Below are positions 1-7,858 of a stretch of DNA of 54,256 nucleotides, one piece after another. Position numbers and translations under genes: made by a program. Each line of letters begins with the position of its first letter. The first letter of the stretch is position 1. The notes beneath the pieces are model-generated. The model was not told the origin of the DNA. It searched no databases and saw only the letters and a list, made by a program, of their open reading frames with translations. Source of the DNA: Lachnospiraceae bacterium (GTDB taxonomy: Bacteria; Bacillota; Clostridia; Lachnospirales; Lachnospiraceae); NCBI GenBank assembly GCA_020860645.1, contig JAJBTX010000077.1:1-54256 (forward strand). Direction: 5' to 3'.

Positions 1-417
1 GTGTAGAACACGAAAATCGCCCAAGATTATAAACGTTATATGGGGCTTGTCTTTGAACAGGTCTGCCGGGAATATCTGCTGCGGAAGAACAGCCTCGGGG
101 AGCTGCCGGTTCTGTTTACGGAGATCGGGGGCTGGTGGGGGACGGACCGTAACTCTTCGGCTCACGGGCAGGCGGAGATCGATCTGGTAGCCAGAGGCGA
201 GGACGATTATCTTTTCTGCGAATGTAAGTGGAGAAACCAGCCGCTGGATTATACAGCATTGGAAAGACTGCGTCATCGGGCTGATCTGGTGAGTCGAAGA
301 AGAGTGAGAACATGGTTTGCGCTGTTCAGCAAAACCGGCTTTACCGATGCGGTTTTACGGGAGGCCCAAAAGGATTCGTCTGTGCTGCTGTTTACGCTGG
401 AGGACATCATGGCCTGA
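1..417 (+). pseudogene. Remnant of an AAA ATPase C-terminal (DUF234-type, PD-(D/E)XK-like) domain
   Basis: The reading frame is open from base 7 to the TGA at 415-417 but has an in-frame TAG at 4-6. The first ATG (40) falls inside the conserved stretch YMGLVFEQVCREYL, so it is not a natural protein start. The visible part resembles the C-terminal nuclease-like domain fused to some archaeal/bacterial AAA ATPases: a GQAEIDLVA stretch followed by LFCECKW forms the D...(D/E)xK pattern of PD-(D/E)XK nucleases. About 135 residues remain, and the ATPase part would lie upstream, outside the window. Because of the TAG, the full gene is probably broken, but a frameshift or programmed boundary upstream cannot be judged from here. 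Confidence 0.5.
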
Positions 418-420
418 TTT

Positions 421-683
421 TTACCTCACATGCCGGAAATAGTCTTCCGGAATCCTTTTGATGTAATAATACCGTCTGGCGTAGGAGTTCTCGACGCGGA
501 TCAGCTCGAAGCCCTGTGCCCTACAGATGGCCTGCTTCTCCTGGTCGCGCCGTCTCACGGCCTCGTCGGTCAGGTGCTCGAACCCGTCCAGCTCGATCGC
601 GAGGATGGGTGTTTCTCGCCGCCGCGCGCCCTCTCGTAGACCACGAAGTCGAAGCGCCCGCTGTGGAACAGTCCGGAGCAGGT
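421..683 (-). pseudogene. Frameshifted remnant of a DUF2726-like (restriction-endonuclease-fold) domain
   Basis: The minus strand reads ILAIELDGFEHLTDEAV, then RRRDQEKQAICRAQGFELIR and VENSYARRYYYIKRI, ending at a TAA at 421-423. This resembles the DUF2726 domain found alone or at the C-terminus of superfamily-I helicases. Upstream, the matching sequence FHSGRFDFVVYERARGGEK sits in another frame. The two pieces join if one A is restored in the AAA run near 612-614. Two TAA codons at 684-689 end the upstream frame. The gene is therefore a truncated, frameshifted relic, lying tail to tail with the preceding remnant. Confidence 0.55.
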
Positions 684-747
684 TTATTAGAATAAACGAA
701 AGAGAAAAGCAGGATGGATTTAAATGAACTGGAGAAAGGAAATCAGA

Positions 748-993
748 ATGGGTGAAAGAAGGTTATATGTGATTGCAAAGGTATTTGATCAGCAGGGATG
801 TATTGCTTATTGTTGCAAGACGGCGAATGAGGCGAGATGTCTGCTGGGAACTCTGGAGGCGTTGCGCGCAGAGAATGTTCAGATAGTAATATTGGACGAT
901 CCGGAAATTTATGCTGAGTACGAGCCATATCTCTACATTGAGGACTTGAAGGAATTCATCTCGAGGGTGGGCGAGTTTGGAGCAGTGGCATAG
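748..993 (+). CDS. Small conserved hypothetical protein, DUF6718-like
   Basis: An 81-residue protein. The ATG at 748 is preferred over the in-frame ATG at 724 because a GGAGAAAGGAA ribosome site (731-741) lies 6 nt before it. The protein opens with a beta-strand (RRLYVIAKVFD), has a QQGCIAYCCKT segment, and ends with an acidic region containing YAEYEPYLYIED. This pattern (FD..GCIA, then EY.PY) matches my recollection of small DUF6718 proteins common in Lachnospiraceae; that family name is tentative. No catalytic motif is visible. It lies between the decayed remnants and a phosphoesterase gene transcribed the same way. Confidence 0.6.
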   Translation: MGERRLYVIAKVFDQQGCIAYCCKTANEARCLLGTLEALRAENVQIVILDDPEIYAEYEPYLYIEDLKEFISRVGEFGAVA

Positions 994-1040
994 TAGACAG
1001 AGAACATGTGCCGGATCAGACGTGTGAGGGAGGTGCCGCC

Positions 1041-1664
1041 GTGAGATATTATATCGCCGACCCGCATTTTTTCCACGAGGGCCTGAACACGAAGATGGAC
1101 CGCCGGGGTTTCGCGGACGCGGAGGAAATGAACGCGTACATGCTGCGGAGGTGGAATGACAGGGTGCGCAGAAATGACGAAGTGATCATTCTCGGCGATC
1201 TGTCCTGGGGAAAGGCGGAGGAGACGAATGAACTCCTTGAAAAGCTGGACGGGCGCCTATGTCTGATACAGGGAAATCATGACCGCTTTCTGCGGAATAA
1301 AGCGTATAACGCGGCGCGCTTCGAGTGGATCCTGCCCTATAAGGAGATGCACGACAACGGGAGAAAGGTGGTGCTCTGCCACTATCCGATCATGTGCTAC
1401 AACGGACAGTATCGTCTGAGTAAGAAGGGGGAAGCGAAGGTATACATGCTCTACGGGCATGTGCACGATACAGAGGACCAGCGCCTGATCGAGCAGTTCC
1501 AGGAGATCACGCGCGCCACGATCCACGAAGATGCGGACGGCGAAAAAAGGCCGATTCCGTCCAATATGATCAACTGCTTCTGCATGTATTCCGACTATAC
1601 GCCGCTCACGCTGGACGAGTGGATCGTCTGCGACCGGGAGCGAAGAGCGAAAAAGGAAGACTGA
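1041..1664 (+). CDS. Calcineurin-like metallophosphoesterase
   Basis: A 207-residue cytosolic protein. The GTG at 1041 is chosen because GGGAGG at 1028-1033 precedes it by 7 nt and the family signature starts at once (RYYIADPHFF, with the DxH metal ligands). Further metallophosphoesterase motifs follow in order: GDLSW, QGNHD, CHYP and YGHVH. These supply the dinuclear metal site of the superfamily. The length fits small stand-alone bacterial phosphodiesterases/phosphatases often annotated YfcE-like or as 'hydrolase'. The substrate is unknown. It ends against a bidirectional terminator shared with the convergent AEC transporter gene. Confidence 0.8.
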   Translation: MRYYIADPHFFHEGLNTKMDRRGFADAEEMNAYMLRRWNDRVRRNDEVIILGDLSWGKAEETNELLEKLDGRLCLIQGNHDRFLRNKAYNAARFEWILPYKEMHDNGRKVVLCHYPIMCYNGQYRLSKKGEAKVYMLYGHVHDTEDQRLIEQFQEITRATIHEDADGEKRPIPSNMINCFCMYSDYTPLTLDEWIVCDRERRAKKED

Positions 1665-1696
1665 AAAAAGCGCCTCGCGGTTGTGCGGGGCGTTTT
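1665..1696. terminator. Bidirectional rho-independent terminator
   Basis: A run of A's, then CGCCTCGC (1671-1678), a short loop, GCGGGGCG (1685-1692) and TTTT. The hairpin has an A/T run on both sides, suiting the convergent genes ending at 1664 (+) and 1700 (-). Confidence 0.75.
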
Positions 1697-1699
1697 CAC

Positions 1700-2617
1700 T
1701 CAGACAAGAAACGAAGTGATGAACGGGATCGTCAGGATTGCCAGAAGCGTGGTGAGGAAGATGGCCTGTCCCATGATCTTACTCTCACCGTCGTACTCCA
1801 GACAGAACATCAGACCGTTCGTCGCGCAGGGCATGCCGCCCAGGACAACCACGACTCCGATGATCGTCGGATCGGAGATCAGGTGCGGAAGAATCAGCAA
1901 AAGCACAAACGGAACCGCCAGCAGCCGCACGGCGGCCATGATCCAGATTTTAACGCCGCCCAGCACTTCTTTCAGCGGCAGATCCGCCAGAAATACGCCG
2001 ATGATCAGGAGCGCGGACGGGGTCGTGATCTGCCCCACCAGCTCGCATACCTCGCCGACAAAGGACGGGATCGCGATATCCGTCAGTGCGAAGACCGCTG
2101 CCAGCAGCGAGGAGATCACGCCAGAGTTTAAAAACATTTTCCAGTTTTTTTCCACCTTGCTGCCGCCTGCTATCAGGCCGACTCCCAGCGTAAAGGCAAA
2201 GAGATTGAAGGGCAGATTGCCAAGCATTGCATAAAAAAAAGCGTCGATGCCCCAGATGGCTTCAATGATCGGATAGCCGATGAAAGCGGTATTCCCGAAC
2301 ATCGCGACAAAGCGATAGACACTCCGCTCTGATTTGCCCGCCGGAATGAGAGAAGGAACCGTGAATGCCGCGAGCAGCTGGACAATGTAAAGGAGCGCTG
2401 TCCCCAGCACCAGTACGCCCAGCTCGCTCAGACTGTGTTTTACGGTCGAGGTCAGGACGGATCCAAGGACCATGGCCGGCAGGGTCACATTGAGTACCAG
2501 GTGCGAGAGCTTCTTATTGAAATCACTGTCCATGATTCCTATTTTATTCAGAATATAACCCACGATGATGACAGAAAAAAGCTTAACCATCTGGGCGAGA
2601 AGTGAACTTAAGACCAT
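1700..2617 (-). CDS. AEC-family (auxin efflux carrier-like) transporter
   Basis: A 305-residue membrane protein with about ten hydrophobic helices in two halves, the layout of the AEC/malate permease-like family (PF03547). Recognisable segments are the N-terminal IIVGYILNKIGIMD, the mid-protein MFGNTAFIGYPI, and the C-terminal GMPCATNGLMFCLEYDG. Family members export organic acids or similar small anions. The ATG at 2617 is chosen because an AAGGTGAT site precedes it; longer in-frame starts upstream give a hydrophilic extension not typical of the family. It lies 91 nt downstream of the DtxR/MntR-like gene on the same strand, so co-transcription or metal-responsive control is possible but not shown. 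Confidence 0.8.
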   Translation of the reverse strand: MVLSSLLAQMVKLFSVIIVGYILNKIGIMDSDFNKKLSHLVLNVTLPAMVLGSVLTSTVKHSLSELGVLVLGTALLYIVQLLAAFTVPSLIPAGKSERSVYRFVAMFGNTAFIGYPIIEAIWGIDAFFYAMLGNLPFNLFAFTLGVGLIAGGSKVEKNWKMFLNSGVISSLLAAVFALTDIAIPSFVGEVCELVGQITTPSALLIIGVFLADLPLKEVLGGVKIWIMAAVRLLAVPFVLLLILPHLISDPTIIGVVVVLGGMPCATNGLMFCLEYDGESKIMGQAIFLTTLLAILTIPFITSFLV

Positions 2618-2708
2618 TTTATCACCTTTTTCCCTTATTTTGTGCCAACGAAGACTACTATATCCCAGAATCAGGGAAATAGCAAGGCTTTTCCGGGACA
2701 TTCGGCGT

Positions 2709-3092
2709 TCAGTTCCCGGTGCCGAGGAAGGAAGAGCTGGTGATGGCCTTGATTTTTTCGAAGCTTTCGTCGCTGATGACATGCTCCATGCGGCAGGCGT
2801 CTTTTTTCGCGACCTCCTCGCTGACGCCGATGGACATCAGAAACTGTGAGATGGTCAGGTGGCGCTCGTAGATCTTCAGGGCGATCGACAGGCCGGAGCC
2901 GGTCAGAATCAGATTGCCGTGGTCGTCGAGTGCGACGAAACCATTTTCACGCAGGCGCTTCATCGCGACGCTGATGCTGGGCTTGCTGTAGCCGAGATAA
3001 TTTGCGACGTCGATGGAGCGGACATTTCCGAGCTCCCTGGATAAGACCAGGATCGCTTCGAGATAATCTTCCGGGGATTCCTGCATTTTCAT
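2709..3092 (-). CDS. DtxR/MntR-family metal-dependent transcriptional regulator
   Basis: A 127-residue protein. Residues 1-65 form a winged helix typical of DtxR/MntR (SPEDYLEAILVLS, then IDVANYLGYSKPSISVAMKR, then GFVALDDHGNLILT). Residues 66-115 resemble the metal-binding/dimerisation helices (ERHLTISQFLMSIGV, then ACRMEHVISDESFEKI, with Cys, Glu and His ligands). It lacks the SH3-like third domain of DtxR, so it is MntR-sized. Such proteins bind Mn2+ or Fe2+ and repress uptake genes. A consensus-like promoter lies 53 nt upstream (3145-3173), divergent from the VWA-like gene. The target genes are not evident in the window. Confidence 0.85.
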   Translation of the reverse strand: MKMQESPEDYLEAILVLSRELGNVRSIDVANYLGYSKPSISVAMKRLRENGFVALDDHGNLILTGSGLSIALKIYERHLTISQFLMSIGVSEEVAKKDACRMEHVISDESFEKIKAITSSSFLGTGN

Positions 3093-3144
3093 ACTGTTTA
3101 ACCTCTATCTTAATGAAAAAGTTGATTACTTCGTGACTTTTCTA

Positions 3145-3173
3145 AGTATACTATACGCTCTGAAAAAATGCAA
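3145..3173 (-). promoter_or_regulatory. Sigma-A type promoter of the DtxR-like gene
   Basis: On the minus strand TTGCAT (3173-3168), a 17-nt spacer and TATACT (3150-3145). It is placed to drive the regulator gene starting at 3092. Confidence 0.6.
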
Positions 3174-3208
3174 ATGAGCAGAAGACGGCGGAATCTGCGT
3201 CATACTCA

Positions 3209-3237
3209 TTGAAATCTTCATCATTCTAAAGTAAAAT
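3209..3237 (+). promoter_or_regulatory. Sigma-A type promoter of the VWA-like/AAA+ genes
   Basis: TTGAAA (3209-3214), a 17-nt spacer and TAAAAT (3232-3237), 35 nt before the start codon at 3273. Only about 35 bp separate it from the divergent regulator promoter, so a shared operator is possible. Confidence 0.55.
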
Positions 3238-3272
3238 GAAGGAGAATTTAAGGGAAAAGTGAAAGGGAAAAT

Positions 3273-4577
3273 ATGGACAGCGATCACATCACATCCCTGG
3301 CCGCGGAGGCGCTGCGACTGACGCAGCTTACGCTGCGGGATCGTCTGCCACACTTCGGCACGGTGCTGGCCGTTCCGGAGAACCGCTGGACAGACGGCGT
3401 CTCCGGTACGGACGGCGTGGACTTCTGGTGGAATCCCGCGGAGGTCTGCCGCCTTTTTGCGGAAGATTTGCGGCGATTGATGCGCGTGCAGCTTCACCTT
3501 CTGCTGCACGGGCTCTATCTGCACGCGTTCCGGGAGCCGGTCTGTGGCGGGAGGATCTGGGCGCTGGCCTGTGATATCGCGACGGAGTACCGGATTGACC
3601 GCATGGCGGTACCCGGCTTTGAAAGGCCGGTCCCTGCGGTGAGGAGCCGCTGCTACCGGGAGCTTAAGGAAGCGGGGATTCCGATGCAGGAGCGGGAAAT
3701 CGCCGAATGGCTGGCGCTACGGGATAAAGAGCGGCTGCGGGAGCTGGAGCAGGTTTTCCGCCGGGACGACCACTCGCGCTGGACGCAGCGGGAGCAGGAC
3801 GGGGAGGACCACGAATTCCGGGAAGCCGGAGCGCCGGACGATTTACAGAGAAAGCTGGCGGCGGTGCACCGTTGGCGGACGGTCTTTGAGAGCCTTCCGC
3901 TGAGTGAGCGCGAGCATCGGCGGCAGGCGGGCGGAAGCGGCGGCGGGGAGACGCAGGCGATCGTACTCGAAGAAGGGCGGGGCTATGACTACCGGCGCTT
4001 CCTGAAACGCTTTGCGGTATCCGGCGAGGAGCGGCGTCTCGATCTTGACAGTTTCGACTACATTCCCTATGATTACAGTCGGAGCAGGTATGAAAATCTG
4101 GTATTTCTCGAACCGCTCGAGTATCGGGAGGTCCGGAAGCTGCGCGAGCTCGTCATCGCGATCGACACCTCCGGCTCCTGCTCGGGCGAGATGGTCCGGC
4201 ACTTCCTCGAAGAGACCTGGGAAATTCTGCGGGAGAAGGAGAATTTCTTTGAGGAGATGCATGTCCACATCATCCAGTGCGACTGCCTGGTGCAGGACCA
4301 CGCGCGAATATCCTCCGAGCGGGAATGGAAGGATTATCTGCGGGATATTGAGGTCAAGGGACATGGCGATACGGATTTCACGCCGGTCTTCCGGCTGGTA
4401 GACGAGATGTGTGAGTCAGGAGAGTTGAGTGACCTGCGGGGACTTCTCTATTTTACGGATGGGGACGGCGTCTATCCTTCCGAGGCTCCGGACTATGAGA
4501 CGGCGTTTGTGTTCCTGAGCAGGGATCTGAAGAAGGGCAGGACGCCGGACTGGGCGTATGACCTGTGCCTGGAGTGA
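3273..4577 (+). CDS. VWA-like domain protein (DUF2201 type), partner of the AAA+ ATPase
   Basis: A 434-residue protein. The N-terminal part resembles DUF2201_N, the metallopeptidase-like half of this family (LRRLMRVQLHLLLHGLYLHA, with an HLLLHG stretch). The C-terminal ~150 residues are a VWA-like fold with a MIDAS-type start, LVIAIDTSGSCSG, and a later GHGDTDFTPVF. Bacterial proteins of this type are usually encoded next to a MoxR-like AAA+ ATPase, as here (next gene, same strand, 119 nt on). The pair is thought to act as a chaperone-like machine for assembling or remodelling a client complex; the client is unknown here. The middle of the protein (about residues 140-235) is charged and linker-like. 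Confidence 0.8.
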   Translation: MDSDHITSLAAEALRLTQLTLRDRLPHFGTVLAVPENRWTDGVSGTDGVDFWWNPAEVCRLFAEDLRRLMRVQLHLLLHGLYLHAFREPVCGGRIWALACDIATEYRIDRMAVPGFERPVPAVRSRCYRELKEAGIPMQEREIAEWLALRDKERLRELEQVFRRDDHSRWTQREQDGEDHEFREAGAPDDLQRKLAAVHRWRTVFESLPLSEREHRRQAGGSGGGETQAIVLEEGRGYDYRRFLKRFAVSGEERRLDLDSFDYIPYDYSRSRYENLVFLEPLEYREVRKLRELVIAIDTSGSCSGEMVRHFLEETWEILREKENFFEEMHVHIIQCDCLVQDHARISSEREWKDYLRDIEVKGHGDTDFTPVFRLVDEMCESGELSDLRGLLYFTDGDGVYPSEAPDYETAFVFLSRDLKKGRTPDWAYDLCLE

Positions 4578-4666
4578 ATGCGGTTTCGTAATCTGTTGAC
4601 GTCTTTCGCAGAAGGATGGTATATGAGTGTGAAAGTAAGTAGTTCTTTTAGCACTCTCTGTGTCAC

Positions 4667-4683
4667 CTGCCGAAAGGCGGCAG
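4667..4683 (+). promoter_or_regulatory. Small hairpin presenting a ribosome-site-like loop before the AAA+ gene
   Basis: CTGCCG (4667-4672) and CGGCAG (4678-4683) form a perfect 6-bp stem with AAAGG in the loop, 1 nt before the possible ATG at 4685. A second ribosome site, GGAG (4687-4690), serves the in-frame ATG at 4697. The stem could modulate which start is used. Confidence 0.35.
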
Positions 4684-4696
4684 AATGGAGATTTAT

Positions 4697-6196
4697 ATGA
4701 ATATACAGGAAGCACGCGAGGAAATCATAAGGAGCGTAAAAGCGTACACAGCCAGAGACGCGCAGGGCTGTTTCCGCGTCCCGCAGGAACGACAGCGGCC
4801 GCTCCTTCTCATGGGGCCGCCGGGCATTGGCAAGACGGCGATTGCATGGCAGGCCGCGGAAATCTGCGGCGTGGGCATGGTCTCCTACGCGATGACGCAT
4901 CACACGAGACAGAGCGCGGTGGGCCTGCCGGAGCTGGTGCGGCGTGAATTTGACGGAAAAGAATATACGGCGACGGAGTATACGCTCAGTGAGATCGTCG
5001 CCTCGCTCTATTCCTATATGAAGGAAAGCGGACACCGCGAGGGCATCCTCTTCCTGGACGAGATCAACTGTGTCTCGGAGACGCTGCTTCCGACCATGCT
5101 GCAGCTTCTGCAGTTCAAGACCTTCGGCACGCACCGGATTCCGGAGGGTTGGGTCATCGTCGCGGCGGGCAACCCGCCGGAGTTCAACCGCGCGGCGCGG
5201 GAGCTTGACATGGCGGCGCTCGACCGCGTGCGGACGCTGGAGATCGAGGCGGATTTCGGCGTCTGGAAGGACTACGCGCTGCCCGGCGGCGTTTACCCTG
5301 CGATTCTCTCTTATCTGGAGATGAAGCCGGAGCAGTTCTACCGCGTGACGCTGACGCGTGAGAAGTCGGAGTTTGTCACGGCCAGAGGCTGGGAGGACTT
5401 GTCGAGCGTATTGAAGGAATATGAGCGGCAGGGGCTTGCCGTCACGCATTCATTTATGGAAGAATTTCTGCGAAGCAGGGAGACGGCGGCGGATTTTGAC
5501 GCCTATTACCGGCTGTACCTTCGCTGTATGGGCGCATATCGGATTCCGGAGCTTCTGGACGGGCGTCTGACGCCGGAGGAGACATCCGCGCTGAAGGAAG
5601 AGCTGAAGGCGGCCGGGACGGATGTGCGCTGCATGTTTATTCAGCATCTGCTGGCGGCAGCCTCACAGCGCATGACGGCGCTCGGGGAAAAGACCCGCAG
5701 GCTCAGGCGCCTGAGAGAGGTGCTGGGACGCTATGAATCCACAGGGCTGACGCCGGAGGAATTTCTGTGGCAGCGCGAACATGAGCGGAAGGTCAAAAAA
5801 GAGTACGGTCTTCTGAAGGAGCCGGAGGAGCGCGTCGAGCTTTGGGCAGATTTGAGGCTGCGGGAGATTCTCGACCGGACAGACAGAGAAACAGATATGG
5901 TTCGTGCGGCGGATCGGAGAAGCATGCTCACGAAGGAGGGAGAAACGATCGAGGAGGAGCGATCGGCACTTTGCGCCTATCTGGATCAAACGACAGACTT
6001 TGTGGCGGAGGTTTTCGGCGAGGAGACAGAGCTGGCCGACTGGCTGCTGGGGCTGCGGCGGCATGGGGATTTCGCATACCTGCGTTTCGACAGACCGGAA
6101 TACGCAGAACTGCAGGACACCAAAAGCATGGAGCAAAGGCTTGTAAAACAGATAAAAGAGACGGAGGAATTGTATGAAACTGCTGATCGCGTCTGA
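4697..6196 (+). CDS. MoxR-like AAA+ ATPase
   Basis: A 499-residue protein, counted from ATG 4697; an alternative in-frame ATG at 4685 adds four residues. Walker A is GPPGIGKT near residue 39, Walker B is LFLDEIN near residue 120, and sensor 1 is VIVAAGNPPEFNRAAREL. The AGNP element is typical of MoxR-group ATPases. The C-terminal ~250 residues are helical and charged with no recognised domain. It follows the DUF2201/VWA-like gene, the usual genetic partner of these ATPases, and overlaps the next gene by 23 nt. It probably couples ATP hydrolysis to remodelling of a protein client together with the VWA-like protein. Confidence 0.85.
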   Translation: MNIQEAREEIIRSVKAYTARDAQGCFRVPQERQRPLLLMGPPGIGKTAIAWQAAEICGVGMVSYAMTHHTRQSAVGLPELVRREFDGKEYTATEYTLSEIVASLYSYMKESGHREGILFLDEINCVSETLLPTMLQLLQFKTFGTHRIPEGWVIVAAGNPPEFNRAARELDMAALDRVRTLEIEADFGVWKDYALPGGVYPAILSYLEMKPEQFYRVTLTREKSEFVTARGWEDLSSVLKEYERQGLAVTHSFMEEFLRSRETAADFDAYYRLYLRCMGAYRIPELLDGRLTPEETSALKEELKAAGTDVRCMFIQHLLAAASQRMTALGEKTRRLRRLREVLGRYESTGLTPEEFLWQREHERKVKKEYGLLKEPEERVELWADLRLREILDRTDRETDMVRAADRRSMLTKEGETIEEERSALCAYLDQTTDFVAEVFGEETELADWLLGLRRHGDFAYLRFDRPEYAELQDTKSMEQRLVKQIKETEELYETADRV

Positions 6197-6716
6197 TATT
6201 CACGGTTCCGCGTATTACTGCGGAAAATTGCTGGAGGCATATGAGAGAGAGCAGGCGGAGCGCCTGATTCTGCTCGGCGACATTCTCTATCACGGGCCGC
6301 GGAACGAGCTGCCGGAGGGCTATGCACCGAAGGAGGTCATCGCGATGCTGAATCCGCTGAAGCGCGACATTCTCTGCGTGCGCGGCAACTGTGACGCCGA
6401 GGTCGATCAGATGGTGCTGGAGTTCCCGATTCTGGCGGACTATGGTTTCCTCTACGAGCGCGGACGGATGATTTTCCTGACGCACGGGCATGTGTTTCAC
6501 GAGGGAAACCTTCCGATGCTGGGGAAGGGCGATATCCTGCTGCACGGGCACACGCATGTGCCGGTCTGCCGCGAGCATGAGGATTATATCTATATGAATC
6601 CCGGCTCGGTGGCGATTCCGAAGGAGGGCAGCGCGCACAGCTACATGAGCTATGAGGACGGCGTGTTCCTCTGGAAGGAGCTGGACGGAAAAATTTATAA
6701 AAGTTACGAAATATAA
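6174..6716 (+). CDS. yfcE: YfcE-family phosphodiesterase (metallophosphoesterase)
   Basis: A 180-residue protein with all motifs of the YfcE/MJ0936 family: DIH (ASDIHGS) near the N-terminus, GDILYHGPRN, GNCD, LTHGH, and GHTHVP, followed by NPGSV. The long insert between GDILYHG and GNCD, with bulky basic and hydrophobic residues, matches YfcE itself. The family hydrolyses phosphodiesters with Mn2+ in the cytosol; the physiological substrate is unsettled. The start codon lies inside the end of the AAA+ gene, which implies translational coupling. Confidence 0.85.
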   Translation: MKLLIASDIHGSAYYCGKLLEAYEREQAERLILLGDILYHGPRNELPEGYAPKEVIAMLNPLKRDILCVRGNCDAEVDQMVLEFPILADYGFLYERGRMIFLTHGHVFHEGNLPMLGKGDILLHGHTHVPVCREHEDYIYMNPGSVAIPKEGSAHSYMSYEDGVFLWKELDGKIYKSYEI

Positions 6717-6813
6717 AAGTCCGTCCGATGTTTATGTGTCCTTGCATGTCCTAAAGGATTAGCTTCGCATCGCAAGCATGCAGTCCACATAGCCGCCGTC
6801 CGCGACTTTTATA
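6712..6813. repeat. 102-bp intergenic element with perfect 10-bp terminal inverted repeats
   Basis: TATAAAAGTC at 6712-6721 is the exact inverse of GACTTTTATA at 6804-6813. It lies between yfcE and the ABC-transporter promoter; the last bases of yfcE overlap its left end. The interior (6738-6785) shares phrases with the 23.79-23.92 kb gap (TTGCA, CCTAAAGGATT, ATGCAGT). The same end sequence appears as a tight palindrome before glxK. It may be a small miniature-transposon-like element or a structured RNA region. Confidence 0.45.
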
Positions 6814-6823
6814 GTAAAAGCGC

Positions 6824-6851
6824 TTGCATTTCGCGAAGTTTCCTATATAAT
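6824..6851 (+). promoter_or_regulatory. Promoter of the amino-acid ABC transporter
   Basis: TTGCAT (6824-6829), a 16-nt spacer and TATAAT (6846-6851). Transcription would start near 6858, just before a stem-loop. Confidence 0.65.
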
Positions 6852-6860
6852 AGGTGCAAG

Positions 6861-6879
6861 CGGGTTTTCCCAAAACCCG
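6861..6879 (+). promoter_or_regulatory. Leader stem-loop of the ABC transporter mRNA
   Basis: CGGGTTTT / CCC / AAAACCCG is a perfect 8-bp stem with a 3-nt loop at the likely 5' end of the transcript, 28 nt before the start codon. It has no T-run, so it is more likely a 5'-stabilising stem or operator than a terminator. Confidence 0.5.
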
Positions 6880-6907
6880 TGAAGATCAATTTACAGGAGG
6901 AGACATT

Positions 6908-7783
6908 ATGAAAAAGAAAATCGTAAGTGCGGTTCTCTGTGTGAGCATGGCGGCGGCGCTTCTGGCAGGATGCGGAAGCAGCAGTTCGACGTCGGCGGAC
7001 ACGACAGAGGAGACGACGGAAGAGGAGACCGAAGAGGCCGCCGGGGAAGAGACGGAAGCTGTGGAAGAGGCTTCCGAGGAGTCTGCGGAAGCCGCCGAGG
7101 TGACCACGGTCACCGAGGGCGTCCTGACGATGGGCACGAACGCGGCGTTCCCGCCCTATGAGTACTATGACGGAGACGTGGTCGTCGGCATCGACGCGGA
7201 GATCGCGGAGGCGCTGGCTGAAAAGCTTGGCCTTACGCTCGAGATCGTGGACATGGACTTCTCGTCCATCATCACCTCCGTGCAGTCCGGCAAGATTGAC
7301 GTCGGTATCGCGGGTATGACCGTGACCGAGGACAGACTGGAGAACGTGAACTTCACCGATTCCTACGCGACCGGCGTGCAGGTGATCATCGTGCCGGAGG
7401 GCTCCGAGATCACGTCGGTGGACGACCTCTCCAATGAGGATCTGCTGATCGGCGTGCAGGAAGGCACGACCGGACATATTTACTGCTCTGACGATTACGG
7501 CGAGGACAGAGTGATCGCCTACACGAACGGCGCGACTGCGGTACAGGCGCTGCTGCAGGGCAAGGTGGACTGCGTGGTTATTGACCAACAGCCGGCGCTC
7601 TCCTTTGTGGAGGCCAATGAGGGACTTGCGATCCTTGACACAGAGTATGTCATCGAGGAGTACGCGATCGCGGTGTCCAAGGATAATGAGGCGCTGCTCG
7701 ACGCGCTGAACGCTGCTCTTGCGGAGCTCACGGCGGACGGCACGGTGCAGAGCATTCTCGACACCTACATCACGGCAGAGTAA
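6908..7783 (+). CDS. Polar amino-acid ABC transporter, substrate-binding lipoprotein
   Basis: A 291-residue protein starting at ATG 6908 behind GGAGG. A signal peptide ends in the lipobox LLAGC, so Cys22 is the predicted lipidated residue. An acidic Ser/Thr/Glu-rich linker follows to about residue 68. The rest is an SBP_bac_3 domain: TMGTNAAFPPYEYYDG, DFSSIITSVQSGKIDVGIAG and GVQEGTTG. Proteins of this family deliver amino acids such as cystine, glutamine, arginine or histidine to the permease. The exact ligand is not readable. Permease and ATPase follow at once. A terminator-like hairpin after this gene probably lets it be made in excess. Confidence 0.9.
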   Translation: MKKKIVSAVLCVSMAAALLAGCGSSSSTSADTTEETTEEETEEAAGEETEAVEEASEESAEAAEVTTVTEGVLTMGTNAAFPPYEYYDGDVVVGIDAEIAEALAEKLGLTLEIVDMDFSSIITSVQSGKIDVGIAGMTVTEDRLENVNFTDSYATGVQVIIVPEGSEITSVDDLSNEDLLIGVQEGTTGHIYCSDDYGEDRVIAYTNGATAVQALLQGKVDCVVIDQQPALSFVEANEGLAILDTEYVIEEYAIAVSKDNEALLDALNAALAELTADGTVQSILDTYITAE

Positions 7784-7800
7784 GTATAAAAAGGGCATCA

Positions 7801-7840
7801 ACGGGGGTGTTCAGCATAGAGCTCTGAACGCCCTCGTTTT
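7801..7840 (+). terminator. Intercistronic attenuator-like hairpin after the binding-protein gene
   Basis: ACGGGGGTGTTCAG (7801-7814) pairs with CTGAACGCCCTCGT (7824-7837), allowing two G-U pairs, and is followed by TTTT. It lies between the binding-protein and permease genes of one operon and is expected to give partial termination or protect the upstream mRNA. Confidence 0.65.
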
Positions 7841-7858
7841 CTGAAAGGGGGAGACGGC

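Noticed and set aside
6809-7801. Long minus-strand reading frame opposite the ABC binding-protein gene
   Set aside because: Composition-driven shadow: it is rich in Arg/His/Leu, has no ribosome site or family motif, and the plus strand encodes a complete lipoprotein.
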